The notes: generated from the sequence alone by a model not told the origin. Shown: positions 52,019-61,054, numbered from the stretch's first letter. The stretch is 64,000 nucleotides of DNA from Kitasatospora sp. NBC_01266 (GCF_036242395.1 NZ_CP108458.1:8122001-8186000), one strand, 5' to 3'. Translations and numbers: made by a program.

Positions 52019-52921
52019 TCAGAAGAGCGTCTGCTGCGCGCCGGTCGGTGCCGGGCGGCGCCGCTCGGCCAGTCGCAGCCCGGCGCACGGGGCGTCCTGG
52101 CCGGCGGTGAGGGTCCAGCCGACCAGGTGGCGGGTGTCCAGCAGGAGCGGTGGGAGGCCGGGGGTGTCGAGGAGGAGATGCCGGCCGATCGGCGCGCGCA
52201 GCTCGCCGCTGAGCGTCGCGCCCTCGGTGAGGGCGGTGATCTCGCGGTAGACCGGCGGGGCGCCCGCCGTCAGCCCGAAGAGCGGGCGCTGGTCGACCAC
52301 CGGGTGGTCCAGGTAGCGGTCGAGGGCTTGGCCGGCCAGCAGCTCCAGGGCCCGGGTGCGGCCGGCGGCCAGCTCCTGGTGCGCGGTGCGCTGCTCGGGC
52401 AGGTGCCACCAGTGCTCGACCTTGGTTCGCACCGGCAAGCGCTCGCGGGCGATCCCGGCGCCGGAGACGGTGAGTTCGGCGCGTCGCACGGCCGGCAGCG
52501 AGCCGCCGCCGAGGAAGGTGAACGCGATCGCCGCCTGCTCGGCCAGCCGGTTGGTGCCCCGGTGGGCACCGGTGAGGCCGACCTTGAGCAGGCCGCTGCC
52601 GAACCAGGCCAGGTAGAGCCGGTAGCTGCGGCCGTCGTCCAGCACCTGGTCGCGGGCCAGCCGCAGGCCGTGGTCCGCGCTCTGGCAGGCCGGGCACTGG
52701 GCGCTGCGGCCGGCCGGCTCGACGGTGGCGCCGTGCGGGCACGGCCGCTGCCCGACCGCGCTGCCGAGCCAGGCGCCCACGCACCGCCGCGGACCGAGCA
52801 GGCGCCAGCTGACCCGGGCGCCGGCGGTCAGTTCGCGCAGGTGCTCGCGGGTGCCGCAGGTGGCGGGCAGCGTCGCGCGGGCGCCCTCCCAGCGCAGCCC
52901 GTGGGCGAGCCAGCCGCTCAT
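52019..52921 (-). CDS. DUF2797 zinc-ribbon protein
   Basis: 300 residues. Cys pairs CPHG (about 61) and CPAC (about 76) with an upstream RRCVGAW make a zinc ribbon, followed by LYLAWFGSGLLKVGLTGAHRGTNRLAEQAAIAFTFL, which is the DUF2797 core with a GIY-YIG-like look. Function is not established for the family; nucleic acid or tRNA-related roles have been suggested only by structure-like features. The ATG has an AGGCGGTAGGA stretch upstream. It is divergent from the threonine attenuator. Confidence 0.8.
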   Translation of the reverse strand: MSGWLAHGLRWEGARATLPATCGTREHLRELTAGARVSWRLLGPRRCVGAWLGSAVGQRPCPHGATVEPAGRSAQCPACQSADHGLRLARDQVLDDGRSYRLYLAWFGSGLLKVGLTGAHRGTNRLAEQAAIAFTFLGGGSLPAVRRAELTVSGAGIARERLPVRTKVEHWWHLPEQRTAHQELAAGRTRALELLAGQALDRYLDHPVVDQRPLFGLTAGAPPVYREITALTEGATLSGELRAPIGRHLLLDTPGLPPLLLDTRHLVGWTLTAGQDAPCAGLRLAERRRPAPTGAQQTLF

Positions 52922-53047
52922 CGGTCCTACCGCCTCTCTCCGTGGTGTCATGCGACCAGGTGCGGTGAGTGCTCTCCTGGACCGGGCGAGGCTACCGCGC
53001 CGCACTGACAACTCCGTTCGGGCCCGCACGCTGCTACGCTGTCGAAC

Positions 53048-53107
53048 ATGAGCTTCCTGAAGCACGCCGCACAGACGACGACGCCGGACCAAGTCCCGGC
53101 GCGCTGA
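53048..53107 (+). CDS. Threonine attenuator leader peptide
   Basis: 19-residue open frame MSFLKHAAQTTTPDQVPAR with three consecutive ACG Thr codons (53075-53083). There is no ribosome site before the ATG and a TACGCT box ends only 7 nt upstream, so the mRNA may be leaderless. The strong hairpin at 53127-53152 follows, then the threonyl-tRNA synthetase-like gene. Stalling at Thr codons when charged tRNA-Thr is scarce would prevent the hairpin and switch on the gene: classical ribosome-mediated attenuation. Confidence 0.75.
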   Translation: MSFLKHAAQTTTPDQVPAR

Positions 53108-53126
53108 CAGCTGCTTCTGTCCGACC

Positions 53127-53152
53127 AGCCCCGGGGCGAGTGCCCCGGGGCT
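53127..53152 (+). terminator. Attenuator hairpin
   Basis: Perfect 11-bp stem, AGCCCCGGGGC (53127-53137) and GCCCCGGGGCT (53142-53152), with a 4-nt loop. A smaller hairpin (CGCCGG with CCGGCG, within 53083-53103) overlaps the end of the leader peptide and could be the pause or antiterminator element. Confidence 0.78.
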
Positions 53153-53199
53153 TCGTCGTACCGGCACTCGCTCCGCTACCACCGCGAGGAGTGCCCACC

Positions 53200-54498
53200 A
53201 TGAACGACCACGCGCAGCACCAGGCCAGTGACCAGGCGCAGCACCAGGCCGGTGACCAGCCGACCGGCCACCGCCCCGACCACCGAAAGCTCGGCCGCGA
53301 GCTGGAGCTGTTCGACACCGACCCGCTGATCGGCGCCGGCCTGCCCTACTGGCCACCGGCGGGGGCGGCCGTCCGGCACGCGCTCGAGGAGTACGTGCGC
53401 GAGCTGGAGCGCCGGGCGGGCTACCGGCACGTCTACTCGCCGGTGCTCGGGAAGCGGGAGTTGTACGAGATCTCCGGTCACTGGTCGCACTATCGCGAGG
53501 ACATGTTCCCGCCGATGGTGCTGGGCGGCGACGAGCTGGTGCTGCGGCCCAGCCTCTGTCCGCACCACGCGGTGATCTTCCGCTCCCGGGCCCGCAGTTA
53601 CCGCGAACTGCCGTTGCGGATGGCCGAGCTGGGCGGGATGTACCGCTCGGAGCGGTCCGGGGTGCTGGGCGGGCTGACCCGGGTGCGGTCGATCCAGCTG
53701 AACGACGCGCACATCTTCTGCACCCTCGACCAGGTCGCCGAGGAGGCCGGGGCCGCGCTGGAGTTGATCCGCGAGGCCTACCGCGCGCTCGGCATCGAGG
53801 CGGCGCGCTACCGCCTCTCGCTCCCCGGCGCGGGCAGCAAGTACGTCGCCGACCCGGCGATGTGGCAGCGCGCCGCGGAGTTGCTGGTCGGCGTGCTGGA
53901 GCAGGCCGGGATCGACTACGAGAGCGAGGAGGGCGAAGCCGCCTTCTACGGCCCGAAGATCGACGTGCAGATCGCCGACCCGGCCGGACGGGAGGCGACC
54001 CTCTCCACCATCCAGGTCGACTTCCACCAGCCCGCGCGGTTCGACCTGCGCTACATCGGCTCCGACGGCGCCAGGCACCGACCGGTGATGGTGCACCGCG
54101 CGGTGATCGGCAGCGTCGAACGGGCGGTGGCGCACCTGATCGAGCAGCACGCGGGTGCCTTCCCCGCCTGGCTGGCGCCGGTGCACCTGGTCGCGCTGCC
54201 GGTCGGCGACGCCGAGGTCCCGGCCGCCGCGGCGCTGGTCGACCGATGCCTGGCGGCAGGGCTGCGCGCCGAGTTGGCGTACCCCGAGGAGGGCAGCCTC
54301 GGGGCCCGGATCCGGGCGGCCCGGCTGGTGCCTTACCAGGCGGTGATCGGTCGGCGCGAGGCCGCCGCGCAGCTGGTCGCGCCGCGCCTGCGGGACGGGC
54401 GCCGGCCGCAGGTGCTGCCGGTGGCCGAACTGGTGTCCCGGATCGGGGCGGTGGTGGCGGCACGGCGCGGTGAGCTGTGGGCCGACGCGGTCGGGTGA
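53200..54498 (+). CDS. thrS: Threonyl-tRNA synthetase-like, lacking TGS and editing domains
   Basis: 432 residues against about 640-660 for full ThrRS. Only the class II core (about 30-330) and the anticodon-binding domain (about 335-432) are present. Zinc ligands fit ThrRS: Cys in LRPSLCPHHAVIF, His in NDAHIFC and His in VMVHRAVIGSVERA. Other motifs: FRSRARSYRELPLRMAELG, and FYGPKIDVQI. The N-terminus (MNDHAQHQASDQAQHQ) is His/Gln-rich. GAGGAG precedes the ATG. It is controlled by the Thr-codon attenuator just upstream. It could be a back-up or inhibitor-resistant enzyme (ThrRS inhibitors such as borrelidin come from Streptomyces) that cannot edit Ser-tRNA-Thr by itself. Confidence 0.88.
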   Translation: MNDHAQHQASDQAQHQAGDQPTGHRPDHRKLGRELELFDTDPLIGAGLPYWPPAGAAVRHALEEYVRELERRAGYRHVYSPVLGKRELYEISGHWSHYREDMFPPMVLGGDELVLRPSLCPHHAVIFRSRARSYRELPLRMAELGGMYRSERSGVLGGLTRVRSIQLNDAHIFCTLDQVAEEAGAALELIREAYRALGIEAARYRLSLPGAGSKYVADPAMWQRAAELLVGVLEQAGIDYESEEGEAAFYGPKIDVQIADPAGREATLSTIQVDFHQPARFDLRYIGSDGARHRPVMVHRAVIGSVERAVAHLIEQHAGAFPAWLAPVHLVALPVGDAEVPAAAALVDRCLAAGLRAELAYPEEGSLGARIRAARLVPYQAVIGRREAAAQLVAPRLRDGRRPQVLPVAELVSRIGAVVAARRGELWADAVG

Positions 54499-54655
54499 GC
54501 CGTGGGTCGATGCGGCTGGTCGGGCAGATGATCTGACGGATCATCAGCTGTCTTCCCAGGTCGGCGAGTCGGCGGTTTCCGGTCGGTGCCGGGTGCGAGG
54601 CTGGGCGGCGCCAGGAACCATGCGTACGCCAGTGTCTGTTGAGAGGAGAGGTGCT

Positions 54656-55450
54656 GTGCTCACCACCGACTTCGTGCCCGGCTCCCCGTGTTGGATCGAT
54701 CTCGGCGCGCCCGACGTCGCCGCCGCCGGCGCGTTCTACAGCGCCGTGTTCGGCTGGGCGGTCGAGTCCTTCGGCCCGGAGGCGGACGGCTTCAGCTTCT
54801 TCCGGGTGGACGGCAAGGCCGTGGGTGCCGTCGGCCGGCTCACCGAGCCGGGCGCCCGCTCGGCCTGGACGGTCTACTTCAGTACCGCTGAACTGGACGC
54901 GCTCGCCGAGGCCGTCCGCCAGGCGGGCGGCATCGTGCGGGTCGCCCCGGCGGAGGTCGGCAAGGAGGGGCGGCTCGCGCAGTTCACCGACCCGCAGGGC
55001 GGCCGGTTCGCGGCCTGGCAGGCGAGCGAGATGGCGGGCCTGGAGCTCACCGACGCGCCCGGCAGCCTCTGTTGGACCGAGCTGTACACCACCGACGCGG
55101 CCGCCGCCAAGCAGTTCTACGGCGGCCTCTTCGGCTGGCAGAGCAGCGACGTCGCGATGCCCGGCGGCGAGGGCACCTACTCGCTGCTGACCCCGGCCGG
55201 CCTGCCGCCGGAGCGGCAGTTCGGCGGCCTGCTGGAGCTGGCGCCGGAGGACCTCGCGCTGACCGGTGGCCTGCCCTACTGGCACCCCGTCTTCACGGTG
55301 GCCGACTGCGACGCCACCCTCGCCAAGGCCACCGCGAACGGCGGCACCCTCCAGATGGGTCCGGTCGACGCCCCGGGGATCGGCCGGATGGCGATCTGCG
55401 TCGACCCGGCGGGCGCCGACTTCGTCCTGCTCACCCCGCCGAAGGAGTGA
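54656..55450 (+). CDS. VOC family protein, two glyoxalase-like domains
   Basis: 264 residues in two homologous halves. Each begins with a W(I/T)(D/E)L strand (SPCWIDLGAPDVAAAGAFYSAVFGW; SLCWTELYTTDAAAAKQFY) and ends with a metal-ligand-like strand (AQFTDPQGGRFAAWQ; AICVDPAGADFVLL). Typical of actinobacterial VOC proteins tied to antibiotic resistance or hydroxylase accessory roles. GAGAGGAGAGG lies before the GTG. No neighbour links it to a pathway. Confidence 0.87.
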   Translation: MLTTDFVPGSPCWIDLGAPDVAAAGAFYSAVFGWAVESFGPEADGFSFFRVDGKAVGAVGRLTEPGARSAWTVYFSTAELDALAEAVRQAGGIVRVAPAEVGKEGRLAQFTDPQGGRFAAWQASEMAGLELTDAPGSLCWTELYTTDAAAAKQFYGGLFGWQSSDVAMPGGEGTYSLLTPAGLPPERQFGGLLELAPEDLALTGGLPYWHPVFTVADCDATLAKATANGGTLQMGPVDAPGIGRMAICVDPAGADFVLLTPPKE

Positions 55451-55483
55451 GACGCGCCCCGGGTCCCGGCCGCTGACGGAGCC

Positions 55484-56965
55484 TCACAGCTCCGGTGCCA
55501 GCCGCGCCCAGGGGCGTTCGGCCTCCAGCTGGGCGGCGAGCGCGAGCAGGGTGCCCTCGCTGCCCAGCGGGCCGACGAACTGCACACCCAGCGGCAGGCC
55601 GTCCGGCGTCCGGTAGGTCGGCACGCTCATCGCCGGCCGGCCGGTGAGGTTGGCCAGCTGGGTGTACGGCGTGGCCGAGAGGTTGGCGATCACGGCGCGT
55701 TCCCAGGCCTTGGTACCGACCAGGGTGCCCAGTAGCCCCAGCCGCAGCAGCACCTTGGCCACCGCGCGCACCGGCCGGGGCGTGTCGAGTTCGCCGATCC
55801 GCACGGGGGGCCGGGCCAGCGTCGGGGTGAGCAGCAGGTCGTAGCGGGTGTGGAAGGCGGCCAGCTCGCGGTTGTAGGTGTTCCAGCGCTGGTAGGTGGT
55901 GTAGTAGTCGGGGGCCCGCAGGGCGCGCCCGGCGGCGGCCAGCAGATGGGTGTCCAGCTCGAAGCCCTCGTGCCCAGCGCCGGTGGTGCGGCGGATCTCG
56001 GCCACCGTGTGGGCGGTCTGGACGCACCACATGGAGAGGAAGTCGAGCGCGAGGCGGTACTCGTCGATGCCGGTCTCGGCGGGCTCGACCTCGTGGCCGA
56101 GCGCGCCGAGCAGCCTGGCCGCGTCCTCGACGGCGGCCACGGCCTGCGGGTGAACCTCGGTGCCCAGCGGGGAGCGGGTGCTGAAGCCGATCCGCAGGCG
56201 TTCGGGCGTCCGGCGGGCGAGTTCGGCGTACGGCGCGGCGGGCCGGGCAGTGAGGTAGGGGCCACCCGGGTCCGGCGTGCCGGTGAGCACGTCGAGCATC
56301 GCCGCCGAGTCGCGCACGCTGCGCGAGAGCACGCCGTCGGTCGCGGCGCCCATCAGATGCTCGGCGGCCAGCGGGCCGGCCGGGACCAGGCCGCGCCCCG
56401 GCTTGAGGCCGAAGAGCCCGCAGCAGGCCGCCGGGATCCGGATCGAGCCGCCACCGTCGTTCGCGCCCGCCATCGGCACGACGCCGGCGGCCACGGCGGC
56501 CGCCGAGCCGCCGGAGGAGCCGCCGGGGGTGCGGGCCAGGTCCCACGGGTTGCGGGTCGGGCCGTTCGCCTCCGGCTCGGTGATGCCCTTGGCACCGAAC
56601 TCCGGGGTGTTGGTCTTGCCGAAGACCACCAGTCCGGCCGCCAGCCAGCGGCTCACCACCTCGCTGTGCCGCTCGGCGGGGCGGTCCCGCAGCGCCCGGC
56701 AGCCGCTGCCGGTGGGCAGCCCGGCGTAGTCCTGCATCAGGTCCTTGAGCAGGAACGGCACCCCCGCGAACGGCCCGGTCAGCTCCTGGCCGGCGCGGCT
56801 CCTGGCCGGCTCGTGCATCGGCGTCACGATGGCGTTCAGCCTGCCGTTGACGGCCTCGGCCCGGGCGATCGCCAGCTCGAGCAGCTCGGTCGCGCTCACC
56901 TCACCGGCCGCGACCAGCCCGGCCAGGCCTGTGGCGTCGTGGCTGCGGTACTCGGTGTAGTCCAC
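55484..56965 (-). CDS. Amidase (amidase signature family)
   Basis: 493 residues. The Ser-Ser-Lys triad is in place: Lys in [14 protein letters not shown] (about 77), cis-Ser in [20 protein letters not shown] (about 155) and the nucleophile Ser in [22 protein letters not shown] (about 180). The family hydrolyses amides to acid and ammonia; substrate range is broad. The GTG start (VDYTEYRSH) has GGAGGA about 9 nt upstream. No signal peptide. It stands alone. Confidence 0.92.
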   Translation of the reverse strand: MDYTEYRSHDATGLAGLVAAGEVSATELLELAIARAEAVNGRLNAIVTPMHEPARSRAGQELTGPFAGVPFLLKDLMQDYAGLPTGSGCRALRDRPAERHSEVVSRWLAAGLVVFGKTNTPEFGAKGITEPEANGPTRNPWDLARTPGGSSGGSAAAVAAGVVPMAGANDGGGSIRIPAACCGLFGLKPGRGLVPAGPLAAEHLMGAATDGVLSRSVRDSAAMLDVLTGTPDPGGPYLTARPAAPYAELARRTPERLRIGFSTRSPLGTEVHPQAVAAVEDAARLLGALGHEVEPAETGIDEYRLALDFLSMWCVQTAHTVAEIRRTTGAGHEGFELDTHLLAAAGRALRAPDYYTTYQRWNTYNRELAAFHTRYDLLLTPTLARPPVRIGELDTPRPVRAVAKVLLRLGLLGTLVGTKAWERAVIANLSATPYTQLANLTGRPAMSVPTYRTPDGLPLGVQFVGPLGSEGTLLALAAQLEAERPWARLAPEL

Positions 56966-57239
56966 TGGGCGGTCCTCCGGGAGGGACGGTGCGGCACGGG
57001 CGGGAAGGCGGGCGCGAGACGGTGACGGGTGGTCGGGCTGTCGGGGCATCGGGTCATCGGGCTGTCGGGGATCGTACGCGTGGCCCGCCGCCCGCCGGAA
57101 AGGGGCCCTGGGCCGGGCAGGTTCGTCAGGACGCCGGCTCGGTGGTGCCCTGCGCCCGGGCCAGCCAGGGCACCAGCAGCTGTGCCCGCAGCCGACTGGC
57201 GGCGGCCGGCCCCGGCCGGCCGCCGCGCCCGGGTGCGGC

Positions 57240-58124
57240 TCAGTCGCTCAGCACGGCCAGTTCGAGGCCGCGCAGGCGCGCGGGGTCGGCGATCACCTGG
57301 TAGCCGGTGATCAAGTCGTCCTCGGTGGTGAAGGTTAGCGTGAGCAGCAACCGGCCGTGCGGGGCGACCACCAGGCCGACGGCGCCGTCGACCAGCGCCA
57401 CCGCCGCGAACCGCGCGCGCCGGCCGAAGACCAGCGTCCCCCGCGCCACCTCCAGCGCCCCGCGCACCAGCTGTGCCCCGCCCGCCGGCAGTGCGGCGGG
57501 GTCGGCCCGGCGCACCACGTCGGGGGCCAGCAGCGCGAGCAGCGTGTCCAGGTCACCACCCCGGGAGGCGGCCAGGAACGCCTCGACCACCCGTCGCTGG
57601 CGGGCCAGTTCGGTCGGCGGCGCGGCCGGGGTGCCCTGGACGCGCTGCCGGGCCCGGCTGGCGAGCTTCTTGGCGGCCACCGGAGTCCGCTCCACGATCG
57701 GTGCGATCTGGTCGAACGGCACGGCGAACAGGTCGTGCAGCACGAAGGCCACCCGCTCCGCCGGGCCCAGCCGGTCCAGCACCACCAGCAGCGCGCGGCC
57801 GACCGAGTCGAGCAGCAGCGCCTCGTGCTCCGGGTCACCGCCGTCGGTGGCCTCGGCGACCCGGTCGGCGGTCGGCTGGTCGACCAGTTCCTCGCGGCGG
57901 GCGGCGCGCGAGCGCAGCAGGTCGAGGCAGACCCGTGAGACGACGGTCCGCAGCCAGGCCGCGAGGTTCTGGATCTGGTCGGCCTCGGCGCGGCTGAGCC
58001 GCAGCCAGGCCTCCTGCACCGCGTCCTCCGCCTCGGCGGCCGAGCCGAGCATCCGGAACGCCACGGCGCGCAGCGGTCCGCGCTCCGCCTCGAAGCGGTC
58101 GGCCAGGATCTCCTGCTGGTCCAT
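57240..58124 (-). CDS. ECF sigma factor with C-terminal SnoaL-like domain
   Basis: 294 residues. Region 2 (about 5-75: RFEAERGPLRAVAFRMLGSAAEAEDAVQEAWLRL), region 4 (about 105-160: LVVLDRLGPAERVAFVLHDLFAVPFDQIAPIVERTPVAAKKLASRAR) and a C-terminal SnoaL/NTF2-like domain (about 175-285), which in the ECF41/SigJ-type group replaces an anti-sigma factor and tunes activity. No anti-sigma gene is adjacent. ECF41-type sigma factors usually sit beside and control a redox enzyme; here the divergent azoreductase 73 nt away fits that. Confidence 0.9.
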   Translation of the reverse strand: MDQQEILADRFEAERGPLRAVAFRMLGSAAEAEDAVQEAWLRLSRAEADQIQNLAAWLRTVVSRVCLDLLRSRAARREELVDQPTADRVAEATDGGDPEHEALLLDSVGRALLVVLDRLGPAERVAFVLHDLFAVPFDQIAPIVERTPVAAKKLASRARQRVQGTPAAPPTELARQRRVVEAFLAASRGGDLDTLLALLAPDVVRRADPAALPAGGAQLVRGALEVARGTLVFGRRARFAAVALVDGAVGLVVAPHGRLLLTLTFTTEDDLITGYQVIADPARLRGLELAVLSD

Positions 58125-58197
58125 CGGTCACCTTTTCTCGCAGTGGTTCGTCGCTGTACTGACGGACGCAAGTCAACCTAGGTGACAGGGAGATCCC

Positions 58198-58881
58198 ATG
58201 ACCGGCCTGCTTCTTCACGTGGATTCCAGCATCGGTACCGCCGAGGAGTCGGTCAGCCGGCGGCTGACCGCGCTCTTCGCGCAGACCTGGCGGGCGCGGC
58301 ACGGCGCGGCCGACCACCGCTACCGGGACCTGGCCGCCGACCCGGTGCCGCTGCTCGGCCCGGCCTACGGGCGGCTCGGCAGGCGGGTGGACGAGCACGG
58401 TCGGGTCGCGCCGGCGAAGGTGGCCGCGCTGGTCGAGGGCCCGGCCGAGGAGCGCGAGTGGGCGCTGACCCGGCCGCTGATCGACGAGGTGCTCGCCGCC
58501 GGCACCGTGCTGCTCGGCGTGCCGATGTACAACTTCGCGATCCCGGCCGGGCTGAAGGCCTGGATCGACCGGATCACCTTCCCCGGCGCCTTCACCGACC
58601 CCGACTCCGGCGAGAGCCGGCTGCGCGGCACCCGGGTGGTGGTGGTCACCGCGCGTGGCGGCGGCTACGGGCCGGGGACGCCGCGCGAGGCCTTCGACTT
58701 CCAGACGCCCTACCTGCGGGCGTACTTCGGCAGCCTCGGAGTGGCCGAGTCGAACCTGCACTTCGTGCACGCCGAGCTGACCCGGGCGGCGGCACTGCCC
58801 GCGCTGGCGCCCTACCGCGAGCTGGGTGCGGCCTCGCTGACGGCGGCCCAGGAGGCGGTGCTGGAACTGGCCGCGCTCTGA
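58198..58881 (+). CDS. azoR: FMN-dependent NADH azoreductase (flavodoxin-like)
   Basis: 227 residues. LLHVDSSIGTAEESVSRRL is the FMN-phosphate loop, followed by VPMYNFAIPAGLKAWIDRITFPGAF and VVTARGGGYGPGTPREAFDFQTPYLRAYFGSLG, all typical of the AzoR/AcpD family, which reduces azo bonds and quinones with NADH. A GACAGGGAG stretch precedes the ATG. Divergent to the ECF sigma gene and probably its target: a compact quinone/oxidative-stress module. Confidence 0.9.
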   Translation: MTGLLLHVDSSIGTAEESVSRRLTALFAQTWRARHGAADHRYRDLAADPVPLLGPAYGRLGRRVDEHGRVAPAKVAALVEGPAEEREWALTRPLIDEVLAAGTVLLGVPMYNFAIPAGLKAWIDRITFPGAFTDPDSGESRLRGTRVVVVTARGGGYGPGTPREAFDFQTPYLRAYFGSLGVAESNLHFVHAELTRAAALPALAPYRELGAASLTAAQEAVLELAAL

Positions 58882-59336
58882 GTCGGCACGCTGCCATGGA
58901 CACCTGCGAACCGTCCGCAGGAAGCTCGGGGCCGCCGGCAATACGCACGCGATTGCGGTTGCCGCGCTGCTGGGCCTGATCGCCGTGCCGGTAGTCCCCG
59001 TCCGACTGCCAGGTCCACCTCGCCTCGGCCAGGTGCCGAACTCCGTCGGCAGCTCCCGTCACGGCCCGCCCCTCCTGAACCGCCAGATCACCCCCGCGAA
59101 CTGCTGCCGCAGCCGCTCCGGGGACGGGCCGTACCCGCCGATCGGCAGGTACGGCCCCCCGCGAACTGCTGCCGCAGCCGCTCCGGGGACGGGCCGTACC
59201 CGCCGATCGGCAGGTACGGCCCGGTGAACTCCTGGTCCGCATATGTCAGTTGCTGTCGTGTCAGACAGCCTGATCTGCCGGACCAGGCATCGCCGCTGGG
59301 CGGATCCACAGATTGACCACAACCAGATGCACGCTC
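58882..59336. other. Non-coding or decayed region with 65-bp tandem duplication
   Basis: No intact gene in 455 nt. On the minus strand several frames read like degraded coding sequence: TGPYLPIGGYGPSPERLRQQ in one frame, then LAEARWTWQSDGDYRHGD further on in another. The repeated block lies in the first of these. A broken gene is likely, but its family was not recognised. Confidence 0.45.
59096..59222. repeat. Two-copy 65-bp tandem duplication
   Basis: 59096-59160 is repeated at once from 59161; identity is exact for about 62 bp (to 59222). The period of 65 is not a multiple of three, so the duplication shifts any reading frame that crosses it. The unit begins GCGAACTGCTGCCGCAGCC and contains the palindrome-like CCGCCGATCGGC. 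Confidence 0.93.
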
Positions 59337-59603
59337 CTAGGCGTAACAGTAGGCGGTCCCCTCGGCATACCAGGTGCCGTTGGCCTGCTCGCCGGTCTGC
59401 TCGTTGGTGATGCCGGCCAGGCAGTCCTGCTGCTGCATTTCTGCCATCATGGCCTGAACCGCGGCAGCCTGCGTGGGGCCGTAAGCGATGAAGGAGCCCT
59501 GCTTGGGCGGGCCCCCAATCGGCTGCGCCGATGCCACACCAGCGAGCGAGACGCTCGCGAGCAGTGCCGCCGCGACGACGGTCGCGGCCTTCTTGAACAT
59601 CAT
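59337..59603 (-). CDS. Small secreted protein with two Cys
   Basis: 88 residues. Sec signal: MMFKK then AATVVAAALLASVSLAGV, cut after ASA (about 26). The mature part is about 62 residues, with repeated Gln/Met (QAMMAEMQQQDC) and two Cys (about 60 and 86) that can form one disulfide, ending GTAYCYA. GGAGG lies 7 nt before the ATG. No family recognised; similar small exported proteins are common in Streptomyces. Confidence 0.75.
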   Translation of the reverse strand: MMFKKAATVVAAALLASVSLAGVASAQPIGGPPKQGSFIAYGPTQAAAVQAMMAEMQQQDCLAGITNEQTGEQANGTWYAEGTAYCYA

Positions 59604-59933
59604 GGATGCCTCCACGGATCGTCGATGAGGGTGTCGTCGATACCTGCGCTCGGCAGCATGGCATCAACTGTGGTCGACCGCCAGAGGGTGGAAGTTCATA
59701 CCAGCTAAGACTTGTGATGCTCCGTCACCTCTTGCCCGACGTTGGCCGTCCACCGTCCTGGCCCCTCTCGCCGAGGGCATCGTGCGACGCGCCGATGTTT
59801 TGCCGGCCGGATGCTCGCGACCCGGTCCACCGCTGACGCCGACCATGCGGGCTGTCGTCCAGGGCGTCGCGGTGTTCCCCGGTGCAGCGATCCCGTACGC
59901 GTACCGATCTGTTGGCAGTAAGGCAGGCGCCCG
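59604..59933. other. Intergenic, nothing recognised
   Basis: A 330-nt stretch between the small secreted protein and the methyltransferase. No supportable gene, hairpin or repeat was seen; the first part must contain the promoter of the secreted-protein gene. Confidence 0.4.
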
Positions 59934-60935
59934 TCAGGCTTCGTCCTGGTCGACGCGCTCGATCTCGGCCAGGAGGGTCAGCCCGGTGGCGTCGCGGCGG
60001 ACGGTGAGGGTCTTCACCTCGGCGTGGGCCGCGGCGTGGACCACGGCGGTGATGTCCTCCTCCTCGCGTTCGATCAGCGGCCAGTTGGCGCCGTACTTCA
60101 TGGCGACCGCGAGCGGGTTGCCGGTGGCGATGTTCGAGAAGTAGAAGGTCCCACCGGGCCGGACCAGGCGCTTCAGGGCGGCGCGGATGAGGACCTGGGC
60201 GGGGCGCTCGTCGAGGTAGTCGAACAGGCCGCCGGCCAGCACCAGGTCGAACGGGCCCGCGTCGGCGGCGAGTTCGGCCGACCTGCGCAGGGCGTTGCCC
60301 GGGACGGTGCTGGTGTGGGCTGCGGTGTCCGCCGGGAGATCGGCCAGCGCACGGGTCAGCGCGTCGGGGTCGATGTCGTTGAGCACGATCCGGTCGCCCG
60401 GGCGCAGCAGCGCGGGATCGACGCGGCGCAGATCGGCGGCCGCGCCGGAGGCGATCAGCAGGATCCTGCGGGGCGGCCGGGATTGGCCGCCGGCCAGGCA
60501 TGCCGCTATCAGCGCGGCCTGGTGGGCGATCTTGTTGTGGTGCTGCTGCGCGGCGTCGGAGTGCAGCAGGAAGTCGTCGAACGCCCGCCCCCAGCTGCCT
60601 GGTTCGCCGTCCGGGTGCCGCGCGAGCAGGTACTCGATGATCTCGAAGTCACCGGCGTAGCCGCGTGGTTGCTGCTGAGCCCGGTGGACCAGGGCGGAGG
60701 CGGACACCACGCCGGCCAGCGGCGCCAGCGCGGTGGCGAGCTCCTGCTCGCTCACCGCGGCCACCTGGGCCTGCCGCACGACGGTGGGGAAGTCGCGCAG
60801 CAGGAAGTCGGCGAAGACGGCGTGCGCCTGCTCCTCGCTCAGCTACTGGGCGGCGGGCAGGGCTTGGCAGTAGTGCTGGGCGAAGTCGGACACGCGATCC
60901 AGCGCACCATCGGCGCAGGCGAGTTCGGACGTCAT
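59934..60935 (-). pseudogene. SAM-dependent methyltransferase with in-frame amber codon
   Basis: A methyltransferase frame of about 333 codons starting at the ATG 60935 (MTSELACADGALDRVSDF) is cut by TAG at codon 31 (60843-60845); the same frame continues as LSEEQAHAVFADFLLRD and on to 59934. Downstream, residues show ARGYAGDFEIIEYL-like sequence, a SAM-binding region (RRILLIASGAAADLRRV, VLNDIDPDALTRAL) and FDLVLAGGLFDYLD. It resembles class I methyltransferases of the group annotated for 3-hydroxypalmitate methyl ester (extracellular factor) synthesis. Translation could restart at GTG 60779 (281 residues), which would lose only an N-terminal helical part. Recent inactivation, restart or a sequencing error are all possible. 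Confidence 0.7.
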
Positions 60936-61054
60936 GACGGGACCTTCGGTTCGGTGATCACGGACGTGGGGGCCGTGGCATCATCGCGCGCCGGGGGAGG
61001 CCCGGTGCACACCGGCCCCCGGTCACGGGGGGCGCAGTACGCCGCTGACCCGGA

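Noticed and set aside
52019-55285. Long minus-strand open frame over the ThrRS-like and VOC genes
   Set aside because: Only 52019-52921 shows a family (DUF2797) with its own ATG; the remainder is an Arg/Pro-rich shadow of well-supported plus-strand genes.
58646-59242. Minus-strand gene of about 198 codons downstream of azoR
   Set aside because: The frame is crossed by the 65-bp duplication, overlaps azoR antisense and lacks a ribosome site; treated as decayed sequence.
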